Below, one piece after another: positions 34,944 through 43,143 of a stretch of 64,000 nucleotides of DNA; position 1 is the stretch's first letter, and each line of letters starts with the position of its first letter. The notes under the pieces are model-generated. The model was given only the letters and a program-made list of their open reading frames with translations. It had not been told where the DNA came from and searched no databases. The DNA comes from Bacillota bacterium (GTDB lineage: Bacteria; Bacillota; Clostridia; Lachnospirales; Lachnospiraceae). The translations under genes were made by a program, and so were the position numbers. The stretch is taken from contig JAEZRJ010000013.1 of the NCBI GenBank assembly GCA_023412855.1, positions 1 to 64,000 of the forward strand. Direction: 5' to 3'.

Positions 34944-35399
34944 ATGAAAATAGCGATTGGATGCGATGAGGCGGCATATGCCTTGAAAGTTGAGATTATG
35001 AAGCATCTGGAAGAGACGGGAGTGGAATACGATGATTTCGGAGCAAATAAAGGGGAAGTAGTACTTTATCCGGATGTGGCGAAGAATGTTGCCGAGGCGG
35101 TGGCCGACGGCAGATACGAAAGAGGTATTCTCGTATGCGGTACGGGAATCGGGATGGCAATTACGGCGAATAAGGTGCCCGGAATCAGGGCTGCGGTATG
35201 TCATGACCCCTTTTCCACAGAGCGTTCCAGAAAGAGCAATGACGCGCAGATTATGTGCATGGGTGAGCGCGTTATAGGCGTAGAACTGGCGAAGTATCTG
35301 GTAGATATCTGGCTGAAATGCGATTTTGCAGGTGGTGGCTCCAAGCCTAAGGTGGACAGGATTATGGAAGTAGAGCAGTCTTATTTGGCTGGAAAATAA
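34944..35399 (+). CDS. RpiB/LacAB-family sugar-phosphate isomerase
   Basis: A 151-residue isomerase with the RpiB fold. Key features are GCDEAAY at the N terminus, the catalytic CGTGIGMAI cysteine and NDAQIMCMGERVIG. Members interconvert ribose/ribulose 5-phosphate, allose 6-phosphate, galactose 6-phosphate, or, in erythritol/threitol pathways, tetrulose 4-phosphate and erythrose 4-phosphate. Its direct pairing with a TpiA-type gene 38 bases downstream and with dhaK/dhaL in the same island matches the tetrose-type arrangement (EryI/EryH in Brucella). That context is why I prefer a tetrose or related substrate over ribose 5-phosphate. Confidence in the family is high, in the substrate low. Confidence 0.9.
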   Translation: MKIAIGCDEAAYALKVEIMKHLEETGVEYDDFGANKGEVVLYPDVAKNVAEAVADGRYERGILVCGTGIGMAITANKVPGIRAAVCHDPFSTERSRKSNDAQIMCMGERVIGVELAKYLVDIWLKCDFAGGGSKPKVDRIMEVEQSYLAGK

Positions 35400-35437
35400 G
35401 AATCCGGAGAGTAAAGAGGAAGGGAGCATACGGTAAA

Positions 35438-36220
35438 ATGGACAAGAAATTATATTTTGGAACCAATTTAAAAATGTACAAGACTATCGAAGAAACGGTA
35501 TCATATCTTAAAAATCTGGTGGAAAATACGAAGGATATAAGCAGGGATGAGATAGAGCTTTTTGTCATCCCGTCGTATACGTCGTTAAGCGCGGCCGTCA
35601 CCTCCGTGGACCGCAGTTTTATCAAGCTTGGCGCGCAGAATATGTGCTGGGAAGATCAGGGACAGTTTACAGGAGAGATTTCCCCGCTCATGCTAAAGGA
35701 GCTGGCACTGGATATGGTCATGATCGGTCATTCCGAGAGACGGCATGTATTTGGAGAAAAAGACAGAGAAGAAAACCTCAAAGTAAAGGCTTCCTTGGCC
35801 CATGGATTCGATACTCTTTTATGTATCGGCGAGACTTTGGAAGAAAAGGAATACGGCATCAGCCCGGAGATACTTCGTACCCAGCTCAAGGTAGGCTTTC
35901 ATGGCGTTTCCAGGGAGCAGGCGGACAAGATCAAGGTGGCTTACGAGCCGGTATGGTCCATCGGAGTAAATGGTATTCCGGCTTCGGCAGAGTATGCCGA
36001 AGAGATGCACAAGGTGATTAAGAACTGTCTGGAAGAGTTATTCGGAGAAAAGAGCGCAGAGATTCCCGTTTTATATGGTGGAAGCGTGAATCCGGGAAAT
36101 GCGGAGGCGATGATTGCCCAGCCTTCTATCGACGGACTTTTTACCGGACGTGCCGCATGGCAGGCGGATGACTTCGACAAACTGATCCGTCAGGCGATGA
36201 ATGCTTATGAAAAAAGATAA
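35438..36220 (+). CDS. TpiA-family triose/tetrulose-phosphate isomerase
   Basis: A 260-residue TIM-barrel isomerase. Catalytic Lys (NLKMYK), His (IGHSERR) and Glu (AYEPVWSIG) are present, as is YGGSVNP. However the normal NWKMN opening is FGTNLKMYKT and the phosphate loop AIGTG is SIGVNG, so it departs from housekeeping TpiA. Such divergent copies paired with an RpiB protein occur in tetritol pathways, where the TpiA-like enzyme isomerises a tetrulose phosphate. I infer a catabolic paralogue rather than the glycolytic enzyme. The end overlaps the start of the PTS EIIC gene. Confidence 0.88.
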   Translation: MDKKLYFGTNLKMYKTIEETVSYLKNLVENTKDISRDEIELFVIPSYTSLSAAVTSVDRSFIKLGAQNMCWEDQGQFTGEISPLMLKELALDMVMIGHSERRHVFGEKDREENLKVKASLAHGFDTLLCIGETLEEKEYGISPEILRTQLKVGFHGVSREQADKIKVAYEPVWSIGVNGIPASAEYAEEMHKVIKNCLEELFGEKSAEIPVLYGGSVNPGNAEAMIAQPSIDGLFTGRAAWQADDFDKLIRQAMNAYEKR

Positions 36221-37328
36221 AGGACAAACGAAGAAGAAAAATTATTTAGATAGAATGCTTTACCATATTTCAGCCTGCATGCTGCCCGTGATACCGGTGT
36301 TGGTGGCAGGCGGGCTGCTGAAGCTGGGAGTTTTGCTTCTGGGATACACGTCTCTGATACAAGCATTCCCGGATACGAAAGTGATTCTGGAAGCCATCAG
36401 CAACGCTCCCTTTTATTTTCTTCCTCTTATCGTGGCTTATACGGCAGGGAAGCACTTTGAAACAGATGTGGTCAGCGCCATGGCAGCGGCAGGAACGCTG
36501 CTGCTTCCAAGCTTCATCAAGCTGATGGAGCAGGAAAGCAGCGTGCTTTTCATGGGAATTCCGGTCTATCGGATGACTTATGCCTATACGGTATTTCCCA
36601 TCATCGTCTTGATATATTTGATGAGTGTGTTTGAGCGGGTGTTGGAAAGGTGGCTAAAGGGTGTACTTAGGGATATATTTCTGCGCTTTTTGCTCATACT
36701 GATTACGGCGCTTGTAGGAATGCTTGTGGCAGGGCCGTTGGTGGATGTGGTCAGTCAGGGCGCACTTGCGGGAATTTCGTGGCTTCAGGTCAACATCCCG
36801 GTCCTTGCATGGGCGATATTCGGTGCCACTGCTCCTTTGCAGATTCTGGTAGGAGCTCACTGGGTTTTTGTCAGCCTGGTTATTCAGAATCTGGGGGCCT
36901 TCGGTGAAGAGAGCGGCTTTATGGTCGGTTATTTTATGCTTACTATGTCACTTATGGCAGTCACTCTCGTTACGATGTTAAACAGCAAGGAAAAGGAGAA
37001 GAGGAGTTCAGTGCTGGCAGTACTGATTACCGTAACCTTCACGGGGACTACGGAGCCGGTTTTATACGGCATCTGCCTGACGGACAAGATCGCTTTGCTG
37101 GCTGCGGTGGCAGGAGGAGCAGCAGGAGGGATTTATCAGGGGCTTGTGACGATTCATACATACGTCTACGCGTTTCCTACGGTGTTCTCTATTTTGATAT
37201 TTCAAAGCGACAAGGATCCGGGTAATTTAATAGAGGCTGCGGTGGCAGGAGTCATTTCTTTTTCGGTTGCACTCTTCGTTATGCTGCTCGGTCATAGAAA
37301 AAATAATATATTTGCGGGAAAAGCTTGA
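36207..37328 (+). CDS. Orphan PTS EIIC permease (glucose/beta-glucoside superfamily)
   Basis: A 373-residue integral membrane protein with about ten hydrophobic segments. The GTTEPVLYGIC motif is the EIIC GITE-type sugar-binding signature, and GAHWVFVSLV matches the conserved histidine region. It lacks EIIA and EIIB domains, and no such genes are nearby. It overlaps tpiA (the ATG at 36207 or 36201), so it is cotranslated with the isomerases. It may use another system's EIIB, or act as a facilitator or efflux route for a sugar or polyol. Family call is secure, mode of action unknown. Confidence 0.82.
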   Translation: MKKDKGQTKKKNYLDRMLYHISACMLPVIPVLVAGGLLKLGVLLLGYTSLIQAFPDTKVILEAISNAPFYFLPLIVAYTAGKHFETDVVSAMAAAGTLLLPSFIKLMEQESSVLFMGIPVYRMTYAYTVFPIIVLIYLMSVFERVLERWLKGVLRDIFLRFLLILITALVGMLVAGPLVDVVSQGALAGISWLQVNIPVLAWAIFGATAPLQILVGAHWVFVSLVIQNLGAFGEESGFMVGYFMLTMSLMAVTLVTMLNSKEKEKRSSVLAVLITVTFTGTTEPVLYGICLTDKIALLAAVAGGAAGGIYQGLVTIHTYVYAFPTVFSILIFQSDKDPGNLIEAAVAGVISFSVALFVMLLGHRKNNIFAGKA

Positions 37329-37384
37329 AAATAAAGAAAAAAAGAGGCAAAATAGAAAAGACGACCAGAAAGGGGATAAAAGCA

Positions 37385-38221
37385 ATGTTAGACAGACCTG
37401 TATTGGATGTAATAAGAGATAATTACGAAAAAATATTTTCTGCTGAAAGAAAAGTAGCGGATTATGTCTTGGAATATCCGCAAGAGACGGTAAATGCTAC
37501 GGTTTCCGAGCTGGCGAAGGTGAGCGGAGTCAGTGACGCGACGGTAGTCAGAATGTGCTCTCATTTGGGCTATAAGGGCTATTATCAGTTCCGCCTGATG
37601 CTGGCCAAGGATGTGGGAAGAGATGACGATAAAAGCAGTGAAGGCATACAGAACGAAGGAAATGCGATAGGAAGAGTCTTTCAGGACTATGCCAATACCA
37701 TGATAGCCATCGGCGAGAATATGGATGAGCAGGATGTGATGGAATGCGTGAATCTGATCAAGACCTGCGGGGAGGCCCATGTCATAGCGGTGGGTAATAC
37801 GACCCCATTAGCGCTCTATATGGGATTTCGGCTGGGAAGATTAGGTGTGAAATGCAGCTACGGAATCTCACCGGAATACTTTTTGAATCATGTGAACCTT
37901 GCGACGAAGGATGATATTATCATAGCGATATCTCAGTCGGGCAGATCGAAGCAGGTAATTCAAGGTGTGGAAATGGGCAAGGAGAAGGGGCTTAAGGTAA
38001 TTGCGATTACGGGCTACAGGCAGTCGCCCATCGCGCAGCTTTCCGATTATGCGCTGATATCCAACGCTAAGAAGGAGACCTTTGGTTTTTATAAGAATTA
38101 TGAGCATTTGAAAGAGATGGCGACCATTGACGCATTGCTCGAATTTGTAATGAACTGGGAAAAGATTCAGGAAACGAATGCGGATAAGCCGGAAGTTATA
38201 TTGATGGAATACAAGTTATAG
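37385..38221 (+). CDS. RpiR/MurR-family sugar-phosphate-responsive regulator
   Basis: A 278-residue regulator. The N-terminal helix-turn-helix spans LSE-type helices (NATVSELAKVSGVSDATVVR) and the C-terminal SIS domain (HVIAVGNTTPLAL, then DIIIAISQSGRSKQVIQ) binds a sugar phosphate. It is the last gene of the island. The start at 37385 has AGGGG upstream; an in-frame TTG overlapping the EIIC stop gives an unlikely lysine-rich extension. The 36-bp palindrome before the ADP-dependent kinase gene and the palindrome CCGTCCGGACGG are candidate targets. It is the most likely local controller, together with the ROK regulator. Confidence 0.92.
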   Translation: MLDRPVLDVIRDNYEKIFSAERKVADYVLEYPQETVNATVSELAKVSGVSDATVVRMCSHLGYKGYYQFRLMLAKDVGRDDDKSSEGIQNEGNAIGRVFQDYANTMIAIGENMDEQDVMECVNLIKTCGEAHVIAVGNTTPLALYMGFRLGRLGVKCSYGISPEYFLNHVNLATKDDIIIAISQSGRSKQVIQGVEMGKEKGLKVIAITGYRQSPIAQLSDYALISNAKKETFGFYKNYEHLKEMATIDALLEFVMNWEKIQETNADKPEVILMEYKL

Positions 38222-38313
38222 AATTTATAGAGATGGAATAAATTGGGAAAAGTAACTGCCTGTGCGCTGCCTTGTATGCGGCGCTCGGGCAGTATTTAGC
38301 TGTTTTTGCTTAT

Positions 38314-38730
38314 TTAATTGCAGATTTCGGGGGGTTCTTGCGCGTTCTTGCGGGCATTCAGTTCGTCCCGGAAGGTTTCTATATATGCAGCGCCGAAGTG
38401 GTGCATGAGTTCCAAAATAGGAATGATTCGCTTTCCGATATCTGTAATTTCATATTCTACTTTGGGAGGAACGGTAGGATACACGTGCCTCATGATTAAG
38501 TGATCATCTTCCAGGCTCCGAAGCTGTTTGGTAAGCATCTTCTGGGTAACGTCGGGCATACGCTTTAATATTTCGTTGTAACGTAGTACCTTGTTGCTGA
38601 GAAACCATAAGATCATGATTTTTCGTTTGCCGGAAAGCAGTTTATGAGCCAGAACCATAGGGCATAAATCGTCTTTTAAGCAGGTTTCTCTCATAAAACA
38701 GTTCTCGTGTTTTTTTTCGTTTGTTTCCAT
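38314..38730 (-). CDS. HxlR-family (YodB-like) redox-type regulator
   Basis: A 138-residue winged-helix protein: CPMVLAHKLLSGKRKIMILW, the recognition segment DVTQKMLTKQLRSLEDDHLI and the wing YEITDIGKRII are typical of HxlR. Three N-terminal cysteines (11, 17 and 23) lie just before the DNA-binding core; in YodB-type members an N-terminal cysteine senses quinones or disulfide stress. It is divergent from the NDH-2/demethylmenaquinone electron transfer operon, with a 20-bp palindrome in the shared upstream region. Control of that operon by redox state is an inference. The ATG at 38730 is preferred over a TTG ten codons upstream. Confidence 0.88.
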   Translation of the reverse strand: METNEKKHENCFMRETCLKDDLCPMVLAHKLLSGKRKIMILWFLSNKVLRYNEILKRMPDVTQKMLTKQLRSLEDDHLIMRHVYPTVPPKVEYEITDIGKRIIPILELMHHFGAAYIETFRDELNARKNAQEPPEICN

Positions 38731-38848
38731 GGATATGTCAACACCTTTCCACTTTCCCAATACTTGGAAATATAGTATAATTATAATGAAATTAGGTATA
38801 CAAATAAGGTATAATTTCCTGTCAGGGAATGGTATACTAAATGATACT

Positions 38849-38868
38849 AAGGTACTTTAAAGTACCTT
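38849..38868. promoter_or_regulatory. 20-bp perfect palindrome between hxlR and ndh2
   Basis: AAGGTACTTTAAAGTACCTT is an exact inverted repeat. TATAAT-like boxes stand just upstream (38810-38815, and TATACT near 38833). It is the likely binding site of the adjacent HxlR regulator. Confidence 0.65.
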
Positions 38869-39103
38869 CTTGTGAATCTGGATTCCATCCTTTATTATAT
38901 ATAGATAGTGCAATTTTATGTCTATATTTATTATACAAGAAAGTGAAATGTTTTGCAAACAATTAGAGTGTTATAATCCGATTGCTGCAATTCGGTTATT
39001 GCGATTCGGTTTGTTAAAAATTTCACGGCATTTCACTTTATTTTATTATTGGATGAAAAGGAGTCTGGATATCGACCTACGGGATACCCAAGGAGAAGAA
39101 GCG

Positions 39104-41155
39104 ATGAAGAAAGTAGTAATTATAGGAGCAGGCTATGCCGGCATCCTGACAGCGAAGAAGCTCGCAAAGAGACTTAAAAAACAGGGAGATGTGGAAATAA
39201 CCATTATCGATAAGAATCCCTTCCATACTATGCTCACAGAGCTGCACGAGGTAGCGGCGGGCAGAGTGGACGAGGACAGTATTAAAATCAGCTTGAAAAA
39301 GGTGTTCGCAGGAAGAAAAGTGAATGTGAAGCTGGACACCGTAACGGAAGTGGATTTTGCGGCGAAGACGGTAAAAGGCGAAGAAGCCTCTTATGAATAC
39401 GATTATCTGGTAATAGCATCCGGTTCGAGACCGACATTTTACGGGGTTCCCGGAGCCGAGGAGTTTACCTTCAAGCTTTGGTCTTATGAAGACGCTATAT
39501 TGCTGAAAGACCATATTCTCAATATTTTCCGTAAAGCGGCAGCAGAGAGAGACACCGAGAAAAGAAAGCAGCTGCTGACCTTCTACGTCATCGGTGCGGG
39601 CTTTACCGGCGTGGAGATGGTAGGAGAGCTTGCGGAATATGTTCCTATCCTCTGTGAAAAATATGAAATCGACAGAGACGAAGTGACCATGGTAAATGTG
39701 GACGGTTTGAGCAGACCGATTCCGAACCTTCCTGAAAAGTTATCCGCTAAGGTCGCTAAGAGAATGAGTAAAATGGGCATCGAGCTTTGCATGAATGCCA
39801 GTGTAACCCGTGTCACCGAGGATTCCATCGAGTATAAATGCGGCGGCAAAGAGGTTACAAAGAAAGCAGGAACAGTGATTTGGGGTGCAGGAATCCAGAG
39901 CAGCACCATTGCGGCAGCTTCGGCCGACGCCTTGGAAAAGCAAAGAGGAGGACGCATTCCGGTAGATAAGTACTTGCGTTCCACCAAGGACGAATCGGTG
40001 TATGTTGTAGGAGATAACATGTACTTCGTTCCCGAAGGACAAGAGATGTCCGTTCCCCAGATGGTGGAGAACGCGGAACAGAGTGCTGATACAGCAGCTC
40101 ACAACATCGCCGGTGCGATTACGGCAAAAGGCGAGATGGAAGAATATAAACCAGCTTTCCACGGCGTAATGGTTTGTGTAGGAGGACGTTATGGAGCGGC
40201 TCATGTAGGTCTTCCGGGTCATTTCTTCAGCCTTCCTTCGTTCCTTGCGATGTTTGCGAAGCACTTTATCAATATTGTTTATTTCATTCAGGTATTGGGA
40301 TGGAATAAGATATTCAGCTATGTAAAACATGAATTTTTCACAATACGCGATTGCAGAAGCTTTGTAGGCGGACACTTCTCCAACAGAACGCCCAGCTTCC
40401 TTCTCGTTCCATTGAGGTTCTGGCTCGGTGCGGTATGGCTGTTTGAGGGAATTATGAAGGTGGTAGAGGGTTGGTTCAAGGAGCCGAAGCTTCAGGGCTT
40501 TTTCGGCGGGGCCAGCGCATGGTATGAAAGCATATTGAATCCCGGCAGTGCGGCAGCGGCAGATGCGGTAAGCTCGGCAACTACTGCGGCAGCAGGAGCA
40601 GCAGCGGCAGCCGATACGGTAAGTGCGGCGACGGGCACAGTAGCGGCAGCAGCCGATGCGGTGAGCGCAGCTACGGGTGCAGCAGCGGCAACGGCGGTTT
40701 CTGCAGGACATGTGATCTTCAACTGGAATATTTTAGGACTTTTCCGAATGATATTTGTCAGCGGAGCGGATCTGGCATCTTCTACCTTGAGCGACTTGGC
40801 ATTCAAGCTGAATGTTCCGCTTATGAACTGGTTCGTAGATACGTGGATTCTTCCCTATAACTGGGTACAGATGGCGATGCAGATTTTTATCGTCATAGCA
40901 GAAATTTTAATCGGCCTTGCGCTGATGGGCGGACTCTTCACTTCTCCCGCAGCGGCAGTTTCTCTGGTGTTACAGTTCATGTTCGTATGCACCACGGGAT
41001 TGTATCTTGGAACCTTCTGGATGATCTTTGCGGGTATTGCCGTACTGATTGGAGCAGGAAGGACGCTGGGACTCGATTACTATGCGATGCCGGCTCTGAA
41101 AAAGCTTTGGAAGAAAATACCGTTGATCCGGAAACTGTATCTGTATCAGGATTAA
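39104..41155 (+). CDS. ndh2: NDH-2 type NADH dehydrogenase fused to a DoxX-like membrane domain
   Basis: The type II NADH:quinone dehydrogenase starts extracellular electron transfer by passing electrons to a demethylmenaquinone. The FAD motif VIIGAGYAG starts at residue 5, the NADH motif FYVIGAGFTGVEMVGEL near 160, and GDNMYFV near 305. After residue ~430 the protein has hydrophobic helices and a DoxX-like C-terminal domain, split by an alanine-rich linker (residues ~482-530) built of imperfect ~15-residue repeats. The ATG at 39104 follows AGGAGAAG; a longer frame from 38918 lacks a ribosome site. At 683 residues it is much longer than plain NDH-2 (~400) but matches the fused form seen in Gram-positive electron transfer loci. 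Confidence 0.92.
   Translation: MKKVVIIGAGYAGILTAKKLAKRLKKQGDVEITIIDKNPFHTMLTELHEVAAGRVDEDSIKISLKKVFAGRKVNVKLDTVTEVDFAAKTVKGEEASYEYDYLVIASGSRPTFYGVPGAEEFTFKLWSYEDAILLKDHILNIFRKAAAERDTEKRKQLLTFYVIGAGFTGVEMVGELAEYVPILCEKYEIDRDEVTMVNVDGLSRPIPNLPEKLSAKVAKRMSKMGIELCMNASVTRVTEDSIEYKCGGKEVTKKAGTVIWGAGIQSSTIAAASADALEKQRGGRIPVDKYLRSTKDESVYVVGDNMYFVPEGQEMSVPQMVENAEQSADTAAHNIAGAITAKGEMEEYKPAFHGVMVCVGGRYGAAHVGLPGHFFSLPSFLAMFAKHFINIVYFIQVLGWNKIFSYVKHEFFTIRDCRSFVGGHFSNRTPSFLLVPLRFWLGAVWLFEGIMKVVEGWFKEPKLQGFFGGASAWYESILNPGSAAAADAVSSATTAAAGAAAAADTVSAATGTVAAAADAVSAATGAAAATAVSAGHVIFNWNILGLFRMIFVSGADLASSTLSDLAFKLNVPLMNWFVDTWILPYNWVQMAMQIFIVIAEILIGLALMGGLFTSPAAAVSLVLQFMFVCTTGLYLGTFWMIFAGIAVLIGAGRTLGLDYYAMPALKKLWKKIPLIRKLYLYQD
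40549..40700 (+). repeat. Alanine-rich coding repeat in ndh2
   Basis: Three imperfect ~45-bp units encode variants of AADAVSAATGxxAAA. The stretch is GC-rich (many GCG/GCA codons) compared with the rest of the gene. It lies between two membrane segments. Confidence 0.75.
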
Positions 41156-41173
41156 TAAGATATGGGTGAAGCG

Positions 41174-42124
41174 ATGGAGAAATTGACATATGAGGAAGCC
41201 TATGAGCTTGTAAAAGAAGAGATTCAGAAGGCCCTGACCCGATCACCCCGCATAATCAACGAATATTTGACTCATTTATCCGCTTCTCAGGGGAAAATGA
41301 TTCGTGCGGTTTCCGTACTGATCTGTGCCGGGGACGGAGAAGGGAAAATTGCTCCGGGGGCGGTGCACGCCGCAGCGGCAATCGAAATCGTTCATCTGGC
41401 GTCTCTCGTTCATGATGATATTATCGATAACGCAGACCTGCGAAGAGGCCAGGAGACCCTCCAGAAGAGATATGGGAAACGCACCGCAGTTATTTGTGGG
41501 GATTACCTTTTGAGCCTTGCGCTTAAAATGCTCGCGGCTATTCCCGACAGAAAAGAATATACGGACATCGATCTGCCTGATTATATAAGCCGGCTGTGTC
41601 TGGGAGAGCTGTTACAGCACATTAACAATAAGAATCTGAATCTGACAGTATTCGAATATATAAGAATTATATCCGGCAAAACGGCTGCGCTCTTTGAAGC
41701 GTCCTTCTTCGCCGGGGCCGTCTTAGGCGGCAGTACTGCGGAGGATATCAAGAAATATAAGAAAATCGGAAATTATACCGGCTTGATTTTTCAGCTAAGG
41801 GATGACTGTCTGGATTTCGATAAGACGATAGAAGAGGCAAAGAAGCCGGTTCAGTCCGATTATGAGCAGGGAGTCGTTACTCTCCCCCTGATTCGCGCTT
41901 TGCAGAAACGGCCCGATTTCAGGAAAAAGGCTGAGGCAGGTGAGATTGTCAGGGCGGACATCAACCGGGCAGTGGAAGAAGCCGGCGGCTTGGATTATAC
42001 CAATGAGATGATCGAACGGTATTATAAAAAGGCAAAGCGGCATATTGACAAGTTGGATGTAACTGAGGAAAAACGCGAGAAAGTGGCTGCGATTGTAAAA
42101 AAGGCCGCAGGAATCAAAGCGTAG
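41174..42124 (+). CDS. dmkB: Polyprenyl diphosphate synthase (demethylmenaquinone side chain)
   Basis: A trans-prenyltransferase that builds the isoprenoid chain used for a quinone. The first aspartate-rich motif is LVHDDIIDNADLRRG and the second LRDDCLDFD, both complete. It follows ndh2 by a few bases. The ATG at 41174 has GGGTGA upstream; an alternative ATG at 41162 is less well placed. Together with the next gene it forms the DmkB/DmkA pair known from Listeria-type electron transfer loci, where it makes a demethylmenaquinone dedicated to this chain. Confidence 0.9.
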   Translation: MEKLTYEEAYELVKEEIQKALTRSPRIINEYLTHLSASQGKMIRAVSVLICAGDGEGKIAPGAVHAAAAIEIVHLASLVHDDIIDNADLRRGQETLQKRYGKRTAVICGDYLLSLALKMLAAIPDRKEYTDIDLPDYISRLCLGELLQHINNKNLNLTVFEYIRIISGKTAALFEASFFAGAVLGGSTAEDIKKYKKIGNYTGLIFQLRDDCLDFDKTIEEAKKPVQSDYEQGVVTLPLIRALQKRPDFRKKAEAGEIVRADINRAVEEAGGLDYTNEMIERYYKKAKRHIDKLDVTEEKREKVAAIVKKAAGIKA

Positions 42125-42146
42125 ATATGGGGACGGGGAAGAACAA

Positions 42147-43061
42147 TTGCTTGGGAAATTTTTTGACTATATAGAAATTAAAACTAAGATTACGAGCACA
42201 TTTACATTTATGCTGACAATAGGGTTTCTCCTATATCAGCGGCAGGATATACAGTGGGGAAAGACTCTCGTCTTTTTTGCGGGAATGTTTTTCTTTGACC
42301 TGACGACCACGGCGATCAATAATTATATCGATTCCAAGGATAACGGTCAGGTCCTTCCTTTTGAAAGACGGAATGCACTTTTGATTATTTATGCGTTGTT
42401 TGGAATCAGTACGGCTTTCGGATTATATCTGGCATACAGTACTGATTTGGTGATTCTTGTTATCGGCGGCATCTGTTTTATATGCGGAGTGCTTTACACC
42501 TATGGACCTCTGCCTATTTCAAGAATGCCCCTCGGAGAAGTGGTATCCGGTTTCTTTTACGGAGCGATAATCCCTTTTATATTGATGTATATCAATACGC
42601 CTAAAGGGACGTTTCTGACCTACAGCCTGAGCATTGAGACGGTATCCTTATCCGTACAGGTGGTTCCGGTGCTGACCCTGCTTCTTTTTTCCATTACGCC
42701 CTTCGCGGTAACGGCAAATGTGATGCTGGCGAACAATATCTGCGATTTGGAGAAGGATATTACGGTAAAGCGGTATACTCTGCCTTATTACATTGGGAAG
42801 AAGACTGCATTGTATCTTTTTGCAGGACTTTATTATATGACTTATGCCGCTGCGATTTTACTGGTGGTATTCGGAATCCTTTCTCCGGTGGTTTTGATTT
42901 CCCTTCTTACGATCGTACCCGTACAGAAAAATATCAATAAGTTTTTTAAGAAACAGGAAAAGTCAACGACTTTCGGTGTCAGTATTATGAATTTCATTTT
43001 AATTATGGGTGCCGGCATTTTGTCAATTTTCTTATCGGTGATTCTCGACAGGATCATGTAA
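42147..43061 (+). CDS. dmkA: UbiA-family prenyltransferase (MenA/DmkA-like)
   Basis: An integral membrane prenyltransferase of about nine helices that attaches the polyprenyl chain to 1,4-dihydroxy-2-naphthoate. The two aspartate motifs are NNYIDSKDN and NNICDLEKDITVKRYT. The start is a TTG after GGGGAAG. The naphthoate head group must come from genes outside the window. Its place between dmkB and the lipoprotein gene supports a role in the electron transfer chain rather than general respiration. Confidence 0.9.
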   Translation: MLGKFFDYIEIKTKITSTFTFMLTIGFLLYQRQDIQWGKTLVFFAGMFFFDLTTTAINNYIDSKDNGQVLPFERRNALLIIYALFGISTAFGLYLAYSTDLVILVIGGICFICGVLYTYGPLPISRMPLGEVVSGFFYGAIIPFILMYINTPKGTFLTYSLSIETVSLSVQVVPVLTLLLFSITPFAVTANVMLANNICDLEKDITVKRYTLPYYIGKKTALYLFAGLYYMTYAAAILLVVFGILSPVVLISLLTIVPVQKNINKFFKKQEKSTTFGVSIMNFILIMGAGILSIFLSVILDRIM

Positions 43062-43143
43062 CACATAACTATGTTATTCGTCCGGATAACCCGGATTGAA
43101 ATAAAAAAAGAGCCGCATAGACGGCATTATATGGAGGTAAAAT

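Noticed and set aside
34944..35399. RpiB-type gene read as ordinary ribose-5-phosphate isomerase
   Set aside because: Family motifs cannot exclude it, but its pairing with a divergent TpiA and with DhaK/DhaL in one island makes a catabolic role more likely. The specific symbol rpiB is therefore withheld.
38918..39103. 62-residue N-terminal extension of NDH-2
   Set aside because: The upstream ATG lacks a ribosome site. The FAD motif begins a few residues after the ATG at 39104, which has AGGAG.
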